From NCBI GenBank assembly GCA_947495915.1, contig CANMAW010000008.1, positions 1-64,000 of the forward strand: a stretch of DNA of 64,000 bases, in the 5' to 3' direction. The notes under the pieces were generated by a model that ran no database searches, was not told the origin of the DNA, and worked only from the letters and a program-made list of their open reading frames with translations. Position numbers and translations under genes: made by a program. This document shows positions 26,917 to 35,210 of the stretch, in pieces. How positions within the stretch are numbered: the stretch's first letter is position 1; the number at the start of each line of letters is the position of its first letter. The stretch comes from Maribacter algarum (ex Lu et al. 2025) (nom. illeg.) (lineage in GTDB: Bacteria; Bacteroidota; Bacteroidia; Flavobacteriales; Flavobacteriaceae).

Positions 26917-28344
26917 ATGAAAAACAAAATAAGCTTGATTATTTGCGTAATGTTTTGGTTAACATCACTAAGCGCACAGAAGAAAACCACCGATGTTTTA
27001 AAAAAATTAGATAGTCAATCTGAGGTTTATGGCACTATTGCTCAAGAAATTTGGGATTTAGCTGAAATGGGGTACCAAGAGGAGAAAAGTGCAGCCTTAC
27101 TTCAAACTACGTTAAGTGAAGCAGGGTTTTCTATAAAAACGGGTGTAGCCGAAATTCCCACAGCATTTATTGCAGAATATGGTAATGGTTCTCCTGTAAT
27201 CGCAATTTTAGGAGAATACGATGCCCTACCCGGACTTTCACAAGAAGCGGTGGCCGAAAAAAAATCTGCAGGTAAGATTGCAGGTCATGCTTGTGGTCAT
27301 CACCTATTTGGTACGGCATCTACTGCAGCTGCTATTGCAGTTAAAGATTGGATGGCAGCTAATAATACTAAAGGTACTATTCGTTTTTACGGTACGCCTG
27401 CTGAGGAAGGTGGAGGAGCCAAAGTTTATATGTCACGTGCCGGTTTATTTGACGATGTTGATGTAGCATTGCATTGGCACCCAGGGTCTCAAAATGCAGC
27501 TAGCGCTGCAGCCGCATTATCTAATATTTCTGCAAAATTCCGCTTTTATGGAGTATCAGCACATGCTGCCGGAGCCCCGGAAAAAGGGCGCTCTTCTTTA
27601 GATGGTATTGAAGCTATGAACAACATGGTGAACCTAATGCGTGAACACATACCACAAGAAACGAGAATTCATTATGTAATAACTGATGGTGGCAAAGCAC
27701 CTAATGTAGTACCTGATTTTGCCGAAGTTTACTATTATGCTAGACATAATCGTCGTGATGTAGTAAAAAGTATTTTTGACCGTATTGTTAAAGCAGCAGA
27801 AGGAGCTGCTTTAGGAACAGAAACTACAATGGACTATGAAATAGTCAATGGTGTACATGAGTTATTACCTAATTTAACCTTACAAAAACTAGTACATAAA
27901 AATTTGTCACAAGTTGGTGGTATTGAATATTCTGAGGAAGAAAAACTATTCGCAAACAAAATAGCTAAGAGTTTAGGCCAAGAAAAAGCCAATTTAGCAA
28001 TTGCTAAAAACATTCAACCTTATAAGGAAACTGCTAAAGCATATGGATCTACAGATGTTGGAGATGTTAGTTTTGTAGTTCCAACGGTAGGTTTTGGTAC
28101 AGCAACTTGGGTACCTGGTACTTCTGCTCATAGTTGGCAAGCTGTTGCCGCTGGTGGTACAAGTATTGGCAAAAAAGGAATGATGGTCGCTGCTAAAACC
28201 CTTACTCTAACAGCCATTGATTTATTCAAAAACAAAGATTTAGTAGCAAAAGCGAAGCAAGAATTTATAGAAAGACGTGGTGTTGACTTTATTTACACGC
28301 CCCTATTAGGAGATCGGCCACCCGCTTTAGATTACAGAAAGTAA
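26917..28344 (+). CDS. M20D-family amidohydrolase, exported (AbgB-like)
   Basis: 475 residues from the ATG at 26917; the frame continues two codons upstream to a TTG, which is not needed. A signal peptide (MKNKISLIICVMFWLTSLSAQ) sends it to the periplasm. Metal-binding motifs are GEYDALPG, GHACGHHLFG and TPAEEGGGAK. The lid domain begins near AALSNISAKFRFYG, and the C-terminal SHDV-like segment is replaced by TDVGDVSF and APGTS-like VPGTSAHSW. Relatives hydrolyse p-aminobenzoyl-glutamate or N-acyl amino acids. The substrate is not decided by sequence. A hairpin terminator follows. Confidence 0.9.
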   Translation: MKNKISLIICVMFWLTSLSAQKKTTDVLKKLDSQSEVYGTIAQEIWDLAEMGYQEEKSAALLQTTLSEAGFSIKTGVAEIPTAFIAEYGNGSPVIAILGEYDALPGLSQEAVAEKKSAGKIAGHACGHHLFGTASTAAAIAVKDWMAANNTKGTIRFYGTPAEEGGGAKVYMSRAGLFDDVDVALHWHPGSQNAASAAAALSNISAKFRFYGVSAHAAGAPEKGRSSLDGIEAMNNMVNLMREHIPQETRIHYVITDGGKAPNVVPDFAEVYYYARHNRRDVVKSIFDRIVKAAEGAALGTETTMDYEIVNGVHELLPNLTLQKLVHKNLSQVGGIEYSEEEKLFANKIAKSLGQEKANLAIAKNIQPYKETAKAYGSTDVGDVSFVVPTVGFGTATWVPGTSAHSWQAVAAGGTSIGKKGMMVAAKTLTLTAIDLFKNKDLVAKAKQEFIERRGVDFIYTPLLGDRPPALDYRK

Positions 28345-28363
28345 TACTAACAAATTACATATC

Positions 28364-28412
28364 AAGGTTTTATACTCACAATTAAAAGATAGTGATATAA
28401 AACCTTAATTTT
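28364..28412 (+). terminator. Probable terminator after the M20D gene
   Basis: An imperfect long hairpin: AAGGTTTTATA at 28364-28374 pairs with TATAAAACCTT at 28396-28406, extended inward by TCAC/GTGA, and is followed by AATTTTTA. The large AT-rich stem makes this less certain than the others. Confidence 0.6.
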
Positions 28413-28478
28413 TATCTCGAATAAGTGTAACATAAAGTATAAACTGAATACCAATAGTTCATACCTCCAACCGAATAC

Positions 28479-28973
28479 GTGAATAAAGAACTGGAACATC
28501 AATTTGTTACGGAACTTGAGAACAATCAAAATATTGTTCACAAGGTATGTACGTTGTATACCAATGACAGAGATTCGCACAATGATTTATTTCAAGAAAT
28601 AACCATTCAATTATGGAAAGCTTATCCCAAATTTCGTGGTGATAGTAAGTTTAGTACTTGGATGTATCGCGTAGCATTAAATACCGCGATAACTTTATAT
28701 CGTAAATCAAAAAAGCGAATTAATACACAAGATTACGAGTCGGTCATATTTAAAATTAAGGCTGAAGAGTATGATCCAACGGAAGAAGAACAATTAAAGT
28801 TAATGTATAAGGCAGTAAAGCAGCTAGGAGACATTGACAAAGCGTTAGTTTTTCTGTATTTAGAAGACAAAGACTATCGAGAAATCTCTGAAACACTTGG
28901 TATTTCAGAAGTGAATGCTCGCGTGAAGATGAATCGAATAAAAAATAAATTACGAACCATATTGAATCCGTAG
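28479..28973 (+). CDS. RNA polymerase sigma factor, sigma-70/ECF type
   Basis: 164 residues, starting at a GTG (28479). Region 2 is visible as DLFQEITIQLWKAYPKF and FSTWMYRVALNTAI (about 33-72), and region 4 as the helix-turn-helix YREISETLGISEVNARVKMNRIKNKLR (about 131-160), an ECF layout. It directs RNA polymerase to an unknown regulon. The next gene starts 4 bases after the stop and encodes a four-helix membrane protein, which by position is its likely anti-sigma factor. The GTG start may keep expression low. Confidence 0.93.
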   Translation: MNKELEHQFVTELENNQNIVHKVCTLYTNDRDSHNDLFQEITIQLWKAYPKFRGDSKFSTWMYRVALNTAITLYRKSKKRINTQDYESVIFKIKAEEYDPTEEEQLKLMYKAVKQLGDIDKALVFLYLEDKDYREISETLGISEVNARVKMNRIKNKLRTILNP

Positions 28974-28977
28974 GATT

Positions 28978-29628
28978 ATGATGGACGAATTAGAATTACT
29001 TAAAAAAGACTGGCAAAAGAAAGAAGAACATCTTCCTAAATTGTCTTACAATGAAATCTATACCATGATTTGGAAGAAGTCTTCTTCTATCGTGAAATGG
29101 ATATTAATCATCAGTATTTTAGAAATCGTTTTACCGCATTTGCTGTACTTAATTCCTTCAATGCAAGATGGGTTAGATTTTTATGAGGAAGCTGGTGTTA
29201 CCTCCTATTTTTTAGGTTTTTCAATCTTTTACTATGCTGGGGTTGCTTATTTTATTTTCCAATTTTATAGAAATTACAAAGAAATTTCTGCTTTAGATAG
29301 CGCTAAGAATTTAATGCGTAGAATAATCAAGACTCGAAAAACTGTAAAATATTACGTACTATTTTCATTATCGATGTGTTTGTCAATGTTTGTGGTTTTA
29401 GCCTTTTTTATCTATTTCAACGATGATTTCATTCTTTCTTTTCAAGAAGCAACTGCAAAGGCAAAAACCATTAATATTGATAAAATTAGAACCGCTGTTA
29501 TGTGGACCCTATTAATTGGAGGAGTTGTATTTACTGCAGTTTTAGGTGCTATATACTTTTTACTGTACGGCCTGCTACTACGTAAACTCAATAGAAATTA
29601 CGCTGAACTAAAAAAGCTAGAAATCTAG
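28978..29628 (+). CDS. Polytopic membrane protein, putative partner (anti-sigma) of the adjacent sigma factor
   Basis: 216 residues. An N-terminal cytoplasmic part of about 38 residues (LLKKDWQKKEEHLPKLSYNEIY) is followed by four predicted membrane helices (about 40-60, 75-97, 124-147, 173-199) and a charged tail. It has no zinc-binding HxxxCxxC anti-sigma motif. Position, spacing (4 bases) and membrane topology suggest it restrains the sigma factor encoded just upstream; this is inference, and such proteins are often left hypothetical in flavobacteria. Its stop codon overlaps the stop of the convergent acyltransferase gene in the tetramer CTAG (29625-29628). Confidence 0.75.
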   Translation: MMDELELLKKDWQKKEEHLPKLSYNEIYTMIWKKSSSIVKWILIISILEIVLPHLLYLIPSMQDGLDFYEEAGVTSYFLGFSIFYYAGVAYFIFQFYRNYKEISALDSAKNLMRRIIKTRKTVKYYVLFSLSMCLSMFVVLAFFIYFNDDFILSFQEATAKAKTINIDKIRTAVMWTLLIGGVVFTAVLGAIYFLLYGLLLRKLNRNYAELKKLEI

Positions 29629-30437
29629 TTGTTTTTAGCGCTATATCTTCTGGCTTGATTTTCTTCTTCGTATGCTAAAAGGTCTTTTTTTGAGATTACC
29701 TTCAAGAAAGAAGGGTGTTGCTCAATAGCGTATTCAAGTTTTTCAATAATAGCGTCAAAAGATTCATTCTCATAATCAATTTCTAACGGCTCTTTAATCA
29801 CCATTGATTGCAGAATTCCTTTTTTCTTAACCCGTAATCCCTTTTTATCAAAAGAGCGACGAAACCCGTCTATTACTACCGGAACAACGACTGGCTTATA
29901 CTTTTTAATGATGTGAGCTGTACCCTTTCTTAAGGGTTTCCAAGGGGTTGTTGTTCCCTGCGGAAATGTAATTACCCAACCGTCTTCAAGTGCACGACCT
30001 ATCTTTGAAATATCAGTCATCTTCACCTGTCGATTTATATCTTTACCTTCAGAACGCCAAGTTCTTTCAACACTAATTGAACCAGCATACGCCAATATTT
30101 TGGTAAACGTACTTTTCTTCATCGTTTCAGCAGCAGCGATATAATATACATTCAATTTCGGATTCCATAAATATTGAATACCCTTTATAGAATCTTCTCT
30201 ACCTTTTAAACTAGCATTAAAAACGTGAAACATAGCCACAACATCAGCAAAATAGGTCTGATGATTACTTACAAAAAGCACATTTTTTTCGGGTAAGTTT
30301 CGAATAATCTCAGAGCCCTCAATCTCTAGTTTATTGAAGCGTTTGTAGCGTTGATGGGTCATAATTCCCAAAATACGAATGAGCCATTTTTTTAAAAATA
30401 AAATATGCCCAAAAGGATTTTCTTTAAATAAACCCAT
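29625..30437 (-). CDS. 1-acylglycerol-3-phosphate acyltransferase-like protein with atypical motifs
   Basis: 270 residues, PlsC-like fold. The catalytic motif reads NHQTYFAD: His59 and Asp65 are separated by five residues rather than the canonical four. The usual FPEGTRS motif is FPQGTTTPW, so its Glu is Gln and its Arg is Thr. The following KPLRKGTAHIIKKY and VVPVVIDGFRRSF fit the family. A hydrophobic stretch with basic residues near 12-25 suggests membrane association. It probably transfers an acyl chain to a lipid or polyol acceptor, but the altered motifs leave the acceptor open. It overlaps the stop of the convergent gene by four bases. Confidence 0.8.
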   Translation of the reverse strand: MGLFKENPFGHILFLKKWLIRILGIMTHQRYKRFNKLEIEGSEIIRNLPEKNVLFVSNHQTYFADVVAMFHVFNASLKGREDSIKGIQYLWNPKLNVYYIAAAETMKKSTFTKILAYAGSISVERTWRSEGKDINRQVKMTDISKIGRALEDGWVITFPQGTTTPWKPLRKGTAHIIKKYKPVVVPVVIDGFRRSFDKKGLRVKKKGILQSMVIKEPLEIDYENESFDAIIEKLEYAIEQHPSFLKVISKKDLLAYEEENQARRYSAKNN

Positions 30438-30480
30438 AGTTTTTCTTGAGTGGTAATGTGTGCAATTTACAAAATGTGCG

Positions 30481-31119
30481 TTATAAAACTTGTTTCAATA
30501 GCTCTTTAACCTCGTTTAGCATCATAGCAGTAGCCCCCCAAACCGTGTAACCATTTAATTTAAAGGCTGGTACAGCTATGTTTTTAGCATAAGATGTTGA
30601 TAAAATTTGTTCATTCACATTGGCATCATTCATAAAATCAATCAACGATACTTCTACCAAGGCCTCAACTTCAGAAGGCTGAATTACAAAAGGTTCTGGT
30701 TCTGCATACAAACCAATGAATGGTTGCACTTCAAAATTACTTGGCGGAATATAAACTTCGCTCAGCTGTTTAATAACCTCAACTCGTTTTGGATGCACTC
30801 CAACTTCTTCATGTGTTTCACGTAATGCTGTAGCCTTCAGGTCAACATCATCTAGTTCTACTTTACCACCAGGAAAAGCGATTTGATTAGAATGTACCCC
30901 TTTATAAGTTTTACGAAGTATAAGCAACAAATGAGTGTACCCTGATTTAGGGTAAAATAAGGCCATCACTCCTGCTTTTTTTGCTTTAGACCTATCTTCT
31001 TTTAAAGCCCTTAATTCTTCAACTCGCCCTTCGGGGGCCATTTTAAAATGCGCTTCTACCCCTAATAAGGGTAGATTTTTTATTTTTGGAATCTGTTGAG
31101 AAAATAAAGAAAAGTTCAT
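30481..31119 (-). CDS. Nudix hydrolase, CoA pyrophosphatase type
   Basis: 212 residues from the ATG at 31119. A longer open frame to 31305 exists, but it is antisense to the cyclophilin gene and unlike the family, whereas MNFSLFSQQIPKIKNLPLLG fits. The Nudix region is AFPGGKVE followed by ALRETHEEVGV. The upstream LLLILRKTYKGVHSNQIAFPGG is the CoA-pyrophosphatase (NUDT7/YeaB-like) signature. It would cleave CoA or its derivatives to phosphopantetheine and 3',5'-ADP in the cytoplasm. Its start codon shares two bases with the start codon of the divergent cyclophilin gene. Confidence 0.9.
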   Translation of the reverse strand: MNFSLFSQQIPKIKNLPLLGVEAHFKMAPEGRVEELRALKEDRSKAKKAGVMALFYPKSGYTHLLLILRKTYKGVHSNQIAFPGGKVELDDVDLKATALRETHEEVGVHPKRVEVIKQLSEVYIPPSNFEVQPFIGLYAEPEPFVIQPSEVEALVEVSLIDFMNDANVNEQILSTSYAKNIAVPAFKLNGYTVWGATAMMLNEVKELLKQVL

Positions 31120-31831
31120 GCTGGTGAAACCTATACCTTTAGTTACAATAATAATAATATTATTATTCTTAGGAGGATGTAAAGATAATCCTCCTGTACC
31201 AAAATCTACTACTGAACCAACAATTACCGTGCTCGATTCCAATACTGTTGAAAGTATCATCTCAGAACCCGAAGAAGAATTTAAGCTAACTGAAGAAAAC
31301 GCCATCGAATTTTTCTTTGAGTATCAGCAAGATCTTAAAGTTGACAAAGTAAAATTAACCACCAGCATGGGTAGCTTTACGATTCAACTTTATGATAATG
31401 TACCGTATCACAAGGCTAACTTTATTTTTTTAACGAGAGCTGGTTATTTTGATGGCACTCAATTTCATAGGGTGGTTGAGAATTTTATTATTCAAGGTGG
31501 AAATGCAGATGATAAGGCTACCGCAGATAGAAGACGTAAAATAGGTCGTTACTTATTACCGCCCGATACCAGAAAAGGGTACAAACACCATAGAGGTACT
31601 ATTTCAATGCCTAGTAGTGAAAGTGACAACCCACATAAATTAGCTTCACCCTACGAGTTTTTCATAGTAGTCACCAATCCTGGGTCCTATCATTTAGATG
31701 GAGATTTTACTCCCTTTGGTAAAGTTATTCAAGGTATGGATGTTGTAGATAAAATCAATAAAGTACGTGTAGGTAAAGGAGACTGGCCTGCTAAAAATGT
31801 CTACATTGAAAAGGCAGAGGTTTTGGAATGA
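31118..31831 (+). CDS. Cyclophilin-type peptidyl-prolyl isomerase lipoprotein
   Basis: 237 residues. A lipoprotein signal (IIIILLFLGGC, Cys about 21) and a Pro/Thr/Glu-rich linker precede a cyclophilin domain (about 78-237): TSMGSFTIQLYDNVPYHKANF, GTQFHRVVENFIIQGG, the FFIVV strand, and the LDGDFTPFGKVIQGMDVV end. The insertion DKATADRRRKIGRYLLPP is common in Bacteroidota members. It assists proline isomerisation during folding of periplasmic or outer-membrane proteins. The ATG at 31118 overlaps the Nudix ATG on the opposite strand (CATG), so any ribosome-binding site and promoter lie inside the Nudix coding region. Confidence 0.93.
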   Translation: MLVKPIPLVTIIIILLFLGGCKDNPPVPKSTTEPTITVLDSNTVESIISEPEEEFKLTEENAIEFFFEYQQDLKVDKVKLTTSMGSFTIQLYDNVPYHKANFIFLTRAGYFDGTQFHRVVENFIIQGGNADDKATADRRRKIGRYLLPPDTRKGYKHHRGTISMPSSESDNPHKLASPYEFFIVVTNPGSYHLDGDFTPFGKVIQGMDVVDKINKVRVGKGDWPAKNVYIEKAEVLE

Positions 31832-31838
31832 TTACCAA

Positions 31839-32441
31839 TTATCGGTAAATATTCGGAAGTGAAATTTTAAATTTCACAGCTAGCACACGTATCACAATAA
31901 TAACTAGTATTGCACCTACATACGCGTAAGTTGCTTGAAAAGGTAACTTTTGAAGTAAAAAGTAACTTGCTCCGCCTAAAATACATGCTGTGGCGTAAAT
32001 CTCTTTTCGAAAGATTACAGGAATTTCATTACATAAAATATCTCTAATAACACCACCAAAACTTGCAGTCATCGTACCCAGAGCAATACACATAACGGGT
32101 GTTAATTCTGCAGCCAGCCCCTTCTCGATGCCTACCATAGTAAACAAACCGATACCTATAGTATCAAAAAGAAAGAGTGTCTTTCTTAAGTATTTTAGTT
32201 GATTTACGAAAATGACCGCTAAAACAACACTGCAAAGAACTACTATTAAGTAGGTATAATCGCGCATCCAAACTACCGGGGTATTTCCAATTAGTACATC
32301 TCTTAAAGTACCACCACCAATAGCAGTGACAAATGCAATAATAAATACACCAAACATGTCTAGTTTTTTATCCATAGCCACTAATACACCAGATATAGCG
32401 AATGCAATGGTTCCTAAAACGTCAATGGCTAAATAAAACAT
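31839..32441 (-). CDS. TRIC / UPF0126-family cation channel-like membrane protein
   Basis: 200 residues with about seven helices in two homologous halves. Each half shows the family signature: FVTAIGGGTLRDVLIGNTPVVW and TASFGGVIRDILCNEIPVIF. Bacterial members (YadS/YicG-like) are homologous to trimeric intracellular cation channels, and some have been linked to glycine uptake. The role here is not decided. It converges with the cyclophilin gene, 7 bases between the stops. An exact -7 promoter element lies 27 bases upstream of the start. Confidence 0.9.
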   Translation of the reverse strand: MFYLAIDVLGTIAFAISGVLVAMDKKLDMFGVFIIAFVTAIGGGTLRDVLIGNTPVVWMRDYTYLIVVLCSVVLAVIFVNQLKYLRKTLFLFDTIGIGLFTMVGIEKGLAAELTPVMCIALGTMTASFGGVIRDILCNEIPVIFRKEIYATACILGGASYFLLQKLPFQATYAYVGAILVIIVIRVLAVKFKISLPNIYR

Positions 32442-32467
32442 GTAGTAAGGTCATTGATTTTGTAATA

Positions 32468-32475
32468 CAAAAATA
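32468..32475 (-). promoter_or_regulatory. -7 promoter element of the TRIC-like gene
   Basis: The minus strand reads TATTTTTG, an exact TAnnTTTG match, 27 bases upstream of the ATG at 32441. A TTTG lies 26 bases further upstream, too far for a standard -33 box. Confidence 0.55.
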
Positions 32476-32537
32476 ACAGTTGCACGTTGAAGTTATCTCC
32501 ACAAAATCAATTAATATCCCTAATAACAAGAACAGTT

Positions 32538-33272
32538 TTAAACTTTTTGAGTGTAGAAGTTATAATCTTTCAAAACCATATCAATATATTGTTTATCGTA
32601 GAGTTCTGATTTTGTACCTATTACACTTTCAATCTTATCACGAAGTACTTTAAGTGTTTTAAAATCATTGCTTTTTTTAGCAATTAAATACGTGTCTTTT
32701 ATTAATCGTACATCTTGATCATTCAACAAGGTAACCGATGTAAAGTTGGGTTCGTAATTTTCATCAACTTCCTCTAAAATAGTATGTGAAACCTTGGTTT
32801 TATTTTTATTTGTTATGACCACCGTTCCGGCAGCGGCATCGCCAACTCTTTGTCCCCTATCAGAAAATAAAATAGCTAAAATACTTACAGCACCCATTGC
32901 TGGTGATGTAATCCAAATATCTACCAAACGTAGCATCCAACGCACTAAATAGTTTGACCAATGTACAGGGCTTCCATCTAATCGAACCACCCTAATTTTC
33001 AAAATCATTTTACCAACAGTTCTACCATTAAACAGGCTGTGCATCAATAAACTATAACACATTGCAGGAAGAAAAATAAGACTTACTAAGCCTATAGTAG
33101 TCCAACGGTCATCAAAAACAAAATCAATGGCATCTCCGATTAAACTGACGAGATAAGCGTACAAATAGATTATAAAAGCGTCAATAAAAAACGCTAAAAT
33201 TCGTTCTCCAATACCAACTATGGTATACGTTAAGTTAACATTTTGCGTTGTATTGATTTGAAGATTGTTCAT
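32538..33272 (-). CDS. RDD-family membrane protein
   Basis: 244 residues. The RDD domain spans about 15-160, with helices near 25-45, 60-80 and 125-145 and the family stretch RTVGKMILKIRVVRLDGSPVHWSNYLVRWMLR (Arg and Asp residues naming the family). Past GQRVGDAAAGTVVI is a cytoplasmic tail of about 90 residues with EEVDENYEPNF, commonly seen in Bacteroidota RDD proteins next to SpoIIM genes. Function is unknown; transport or membrane-stress roles have been proposed for relatives. It diverges from the SpoIIM-like gene across only 35 bases, so the promoters overlap and the genes are likely co-regulated. Confidence 0.9.
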   Translation of the reverse strand: MNNLQINTTQNVNLTYTIVGIGERILAFFIDAFIIYLYAYLVSLIGDAIDFVFDDRWTTIGLVSLIFLPAMCYSLLMHSLFNGRTVGKMILKIRVVRLDGSPVHWSNYLVRWMLRLVDIWITSPAMGAVSILAILFSDRGQRVGDAAAGTVVITNKNKTKVSHTILEEVDENYEPNFTSVTLLNDQDVRLIKDTYLIAKKSNDFKTLKVLRDKIESVIGTKSELYDKQYIDMVLKDYNFYTQKV

Positions 33273-33307
33273 TAAGTACTAATTTTAATTTCTAAGTAAG
33301 AAAATTT

Positions 33308-34294
33308 ATGCGAGAGGCTGCTTTTGTAAAGCAAAATAAAGAAAAATGGATAGCATTCGAAAAAGCTATTAGTTTCAACTCAAACATTGATCCCGATGAA
33401 TTAGCTAATGGCTATATTCAACTTACCAATGATTTGGCCTATGCACAAACGTATTACGAAAAAAGTAAGACTTTATTGTACTTGAACTCTTTGGCTTCTC
33501 AAGCACATCAAAAAATTTATAAAAACAAAAAGGAAAGTCGTAACCGCATTGTTAGCTTTTGGAAAACAGAGTTTCCCATGTTTTTTAAGCAATACCATAA
33601 AACCTTAGGAATAACTTTTTTAATCTTTATGGTTGCTGTTGCCATTGGCAGCATTTCAGCTATTCATGATTCCACTTTCGCCCGTTTAATTTTAGGTGAT
33701 GCCTATGTCAACGAGACCCTAAATAACATTGCTGAAGGCGACCCCACTGCAATTTATAAAGGCGGAAGTGAAATAGGTTCTTTTTTAGGTATTACCATCA
33801 ATAATATACGGGTAGGTTTCTTGGCTTTTGCTCTTGGTGCTCTTTTCAGCGTTGGTACCGTTTACGTGTTGTTTATAAACGGGGTAATGCTTGGCACATT
33901 TGTCACCTTCTTCTATACCAAAGGAGTGTTCTTAGAAGCAAATAGACAAATTTGGTTACATGGTACTATTGAAATTTCGGTCATTGTCATAGCGGGTTGT
34001 GCCGGCTTGATTATGGGCAATAGTTTTCTTTTTCCAAAAACATTTTCACGTAAAACATCATTCATGAAAGGTGCTAAAGACGGGTTAAAAGTAGTGGTAA
34101 GTACTATTCCGTTTTTTATTATCGCAGGCCTAATTGAAGGTTTTATTACCCGCTATTCAAATATGCCCAACTGGTTAGCGTTTCTAATTATAGGGGGCTC
34201 CCTATTTTTAATTATTTATTACTATATCCTTTACCCTATTATACTAAACCAACAACATGCAAATCAAACCTCCGAATCGGTATATAGAACTTAA
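33308..34294 (+). CDS. SpoIIM-like membrane protein (stage II sporulation M domain)
   Basis: 328 residues. An N-terminal cytoplasmic helical region (about 1-95, MREAAFVKQNKEKWIAFEKAI) is followed by about five membrane helices of the SpoIIM/DUF95 domain, with NNIRVGFLAFALGALFSVGTVYVLFINGVMLG and WLHGTIEISVIVIAGCAGLIMG. In Bacillus, SpoIIM is part of the DMP peptidoglycan hydrolase complex; in non-sporulating Bacteroidota its role is unknown. It is the first gene of a six-gene operon running to 39624. The start of the next gene overlaps it by 38 bases. Confidence 0.9.
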   Translation: MREAAFVKQNKEKWIAFEKAISFNSNIDPDELANGYIQLTNDLAYAQTYYEKSKTLLYLNSLASQAHQKIYKNKKESRNRIVSFWKTEFPMFFKQYHKTLGITFLIFMVAVAIGSISAIHDSTFARLILGDAYVNETLNNIAEGDPTAIYKGGSEIGSFLGITINNIRVGFLAFALGALFSVGTVYVLFINGVMLGTFVTFFYTKGVFLEANRQIWLHGTIEISVIVIAGCAGLIMGNSFLFPKTFSRKTSFMKGAKDGLKVVVSTIPFFIIAGLIEGFITRYSNMPNWLAFLIIGGSLFLIIYYYILYPIILNQQHANQTSESVYRT

Positions 34295-35210
34295 AATAAA
34301 TCGAGATTTTGGTGATATTATCACCACTTATTTTGAGTTTTTAAAACAAAATCTTAAAAAATTCACCAATATCTTTTTAAGTTATAATGGTATTTTTTTA
34401 GTGGGTTTACTTGTCGTAAGCTATTTATTAGTTACGGGTTTTGTAGGTATGGTAACCTATGAGAACACTTCTGGGTTTGGAAATAATATGGGTACTGATA
34501 TTGATGATTATATGGTTTACTTCATTGCTGGAGGAATCTTGTATCTGATTATATTTATCATAGTAGCTGTTTTAAATTATAGCATGGCAGGTGCCTACAT
34601 GGTGAAATATGAAAACGAGGAAGGCCCCAATTTTGAGAAAAAAGATGTTTGGAGCTTTATTAAAGAACGTTTAGGAAATATCATTGTTTTTGTATTATTG
34701 CTTGGCGTTCTATATTTAGGAATGTTCATCGTCAACTTTATTCTTCTGATAATTCCGTTTGTTGGCATATTCGCCCAATATATTCTTCAATTTTTTGTTA
34801 CTGCTTGGGTCGGAGTTTCTTTTTACTGTATGCTTACAGAAAATAAAGGAGTGACAGAGTCTTTTGGCGAAGGCTGGAGATTGGTTACGAAAAGCTTTTG
34901 GAAATCTGTAGGGGTTAATTTTATTATGTGGATTCTGAATGTACTTTTATTAATGTTAGTTTTAATGATTCCGGGAGGTATTATTAGTTTTTACACCTTT
35001 CATGTTATTGATACTGACATCGATATTTCATCGTCAATAATACCTACAATTGTTTGGACAATTGGTTTATGCTCCCTATTGATCGCATTCGTTTATTATC
35101 AATGTTTATCGCAATTTGTAAACTGCATTTTATATAGTGCGTTACATGAAAAAACATACAACACCAATACCAGAAGTAAAATTGAACAAATCGGAGTTTT
35201 AGCAGAGTGA
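34257..35210 (+). CDS. Polytopic membrane protein of the SpoIIM-MoxR cluster
   Basis: 317 residues with about six helices. The N-terminal IELKINRDFGDIITTYFEFLKQNLKKF is the characteristic entry of this Bacteroidota family, followed by hydrophobic segments near 45-65, 90-115, 140-175 (FVLLLGVLYLGMFIVNFILLIIPFVGI), 220-245 and 265-290. It resembles DUF4013/glycerophosphodiesterase-membrane-domain proteins in layout but has no enzymatic motif. The start inside the preceding gene (38-base overlap) implies translational coupling; the stop overlaps the next start by four bases (GTGA). Function unknown. Confidence 0.8.
   Translation: MQIKPPNRYIELKINRDFGDIITTYFEFLKQNLKKFTNIFLSYNGIFLVGLLVVSYLLVTGFVGMVTYENTSGFGNNMGTDIDDYMVYFIAGGILYLIIFIIVAVLNYSMAGAYMVKYENEEGPNFEKKDVWSFIKERLGNIIVFVLLLGVLYLGMFIVNFILLIIPFVGIFAQYILQFFVTAWVGVSFYCMLTENKGVTESFGEGWRLVTKSFWKSVGVNFIMWILNVLLLMLVLMIPGGIISFYTFHVIDTDIDISSSIIPTIVWTIGLCSLLIAFVYYQCLSQFVNCILYSALHEKTYNTNTRSKIEQIGVLAE

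Noticed and set aside
31120-31305. Extended N-terminus of the Nudix protein
   Set aside because: The extra 62 residues are antisense to the cyclophilin lipoprotein and unlike the family; the ATG at 31119 gives the expected start.
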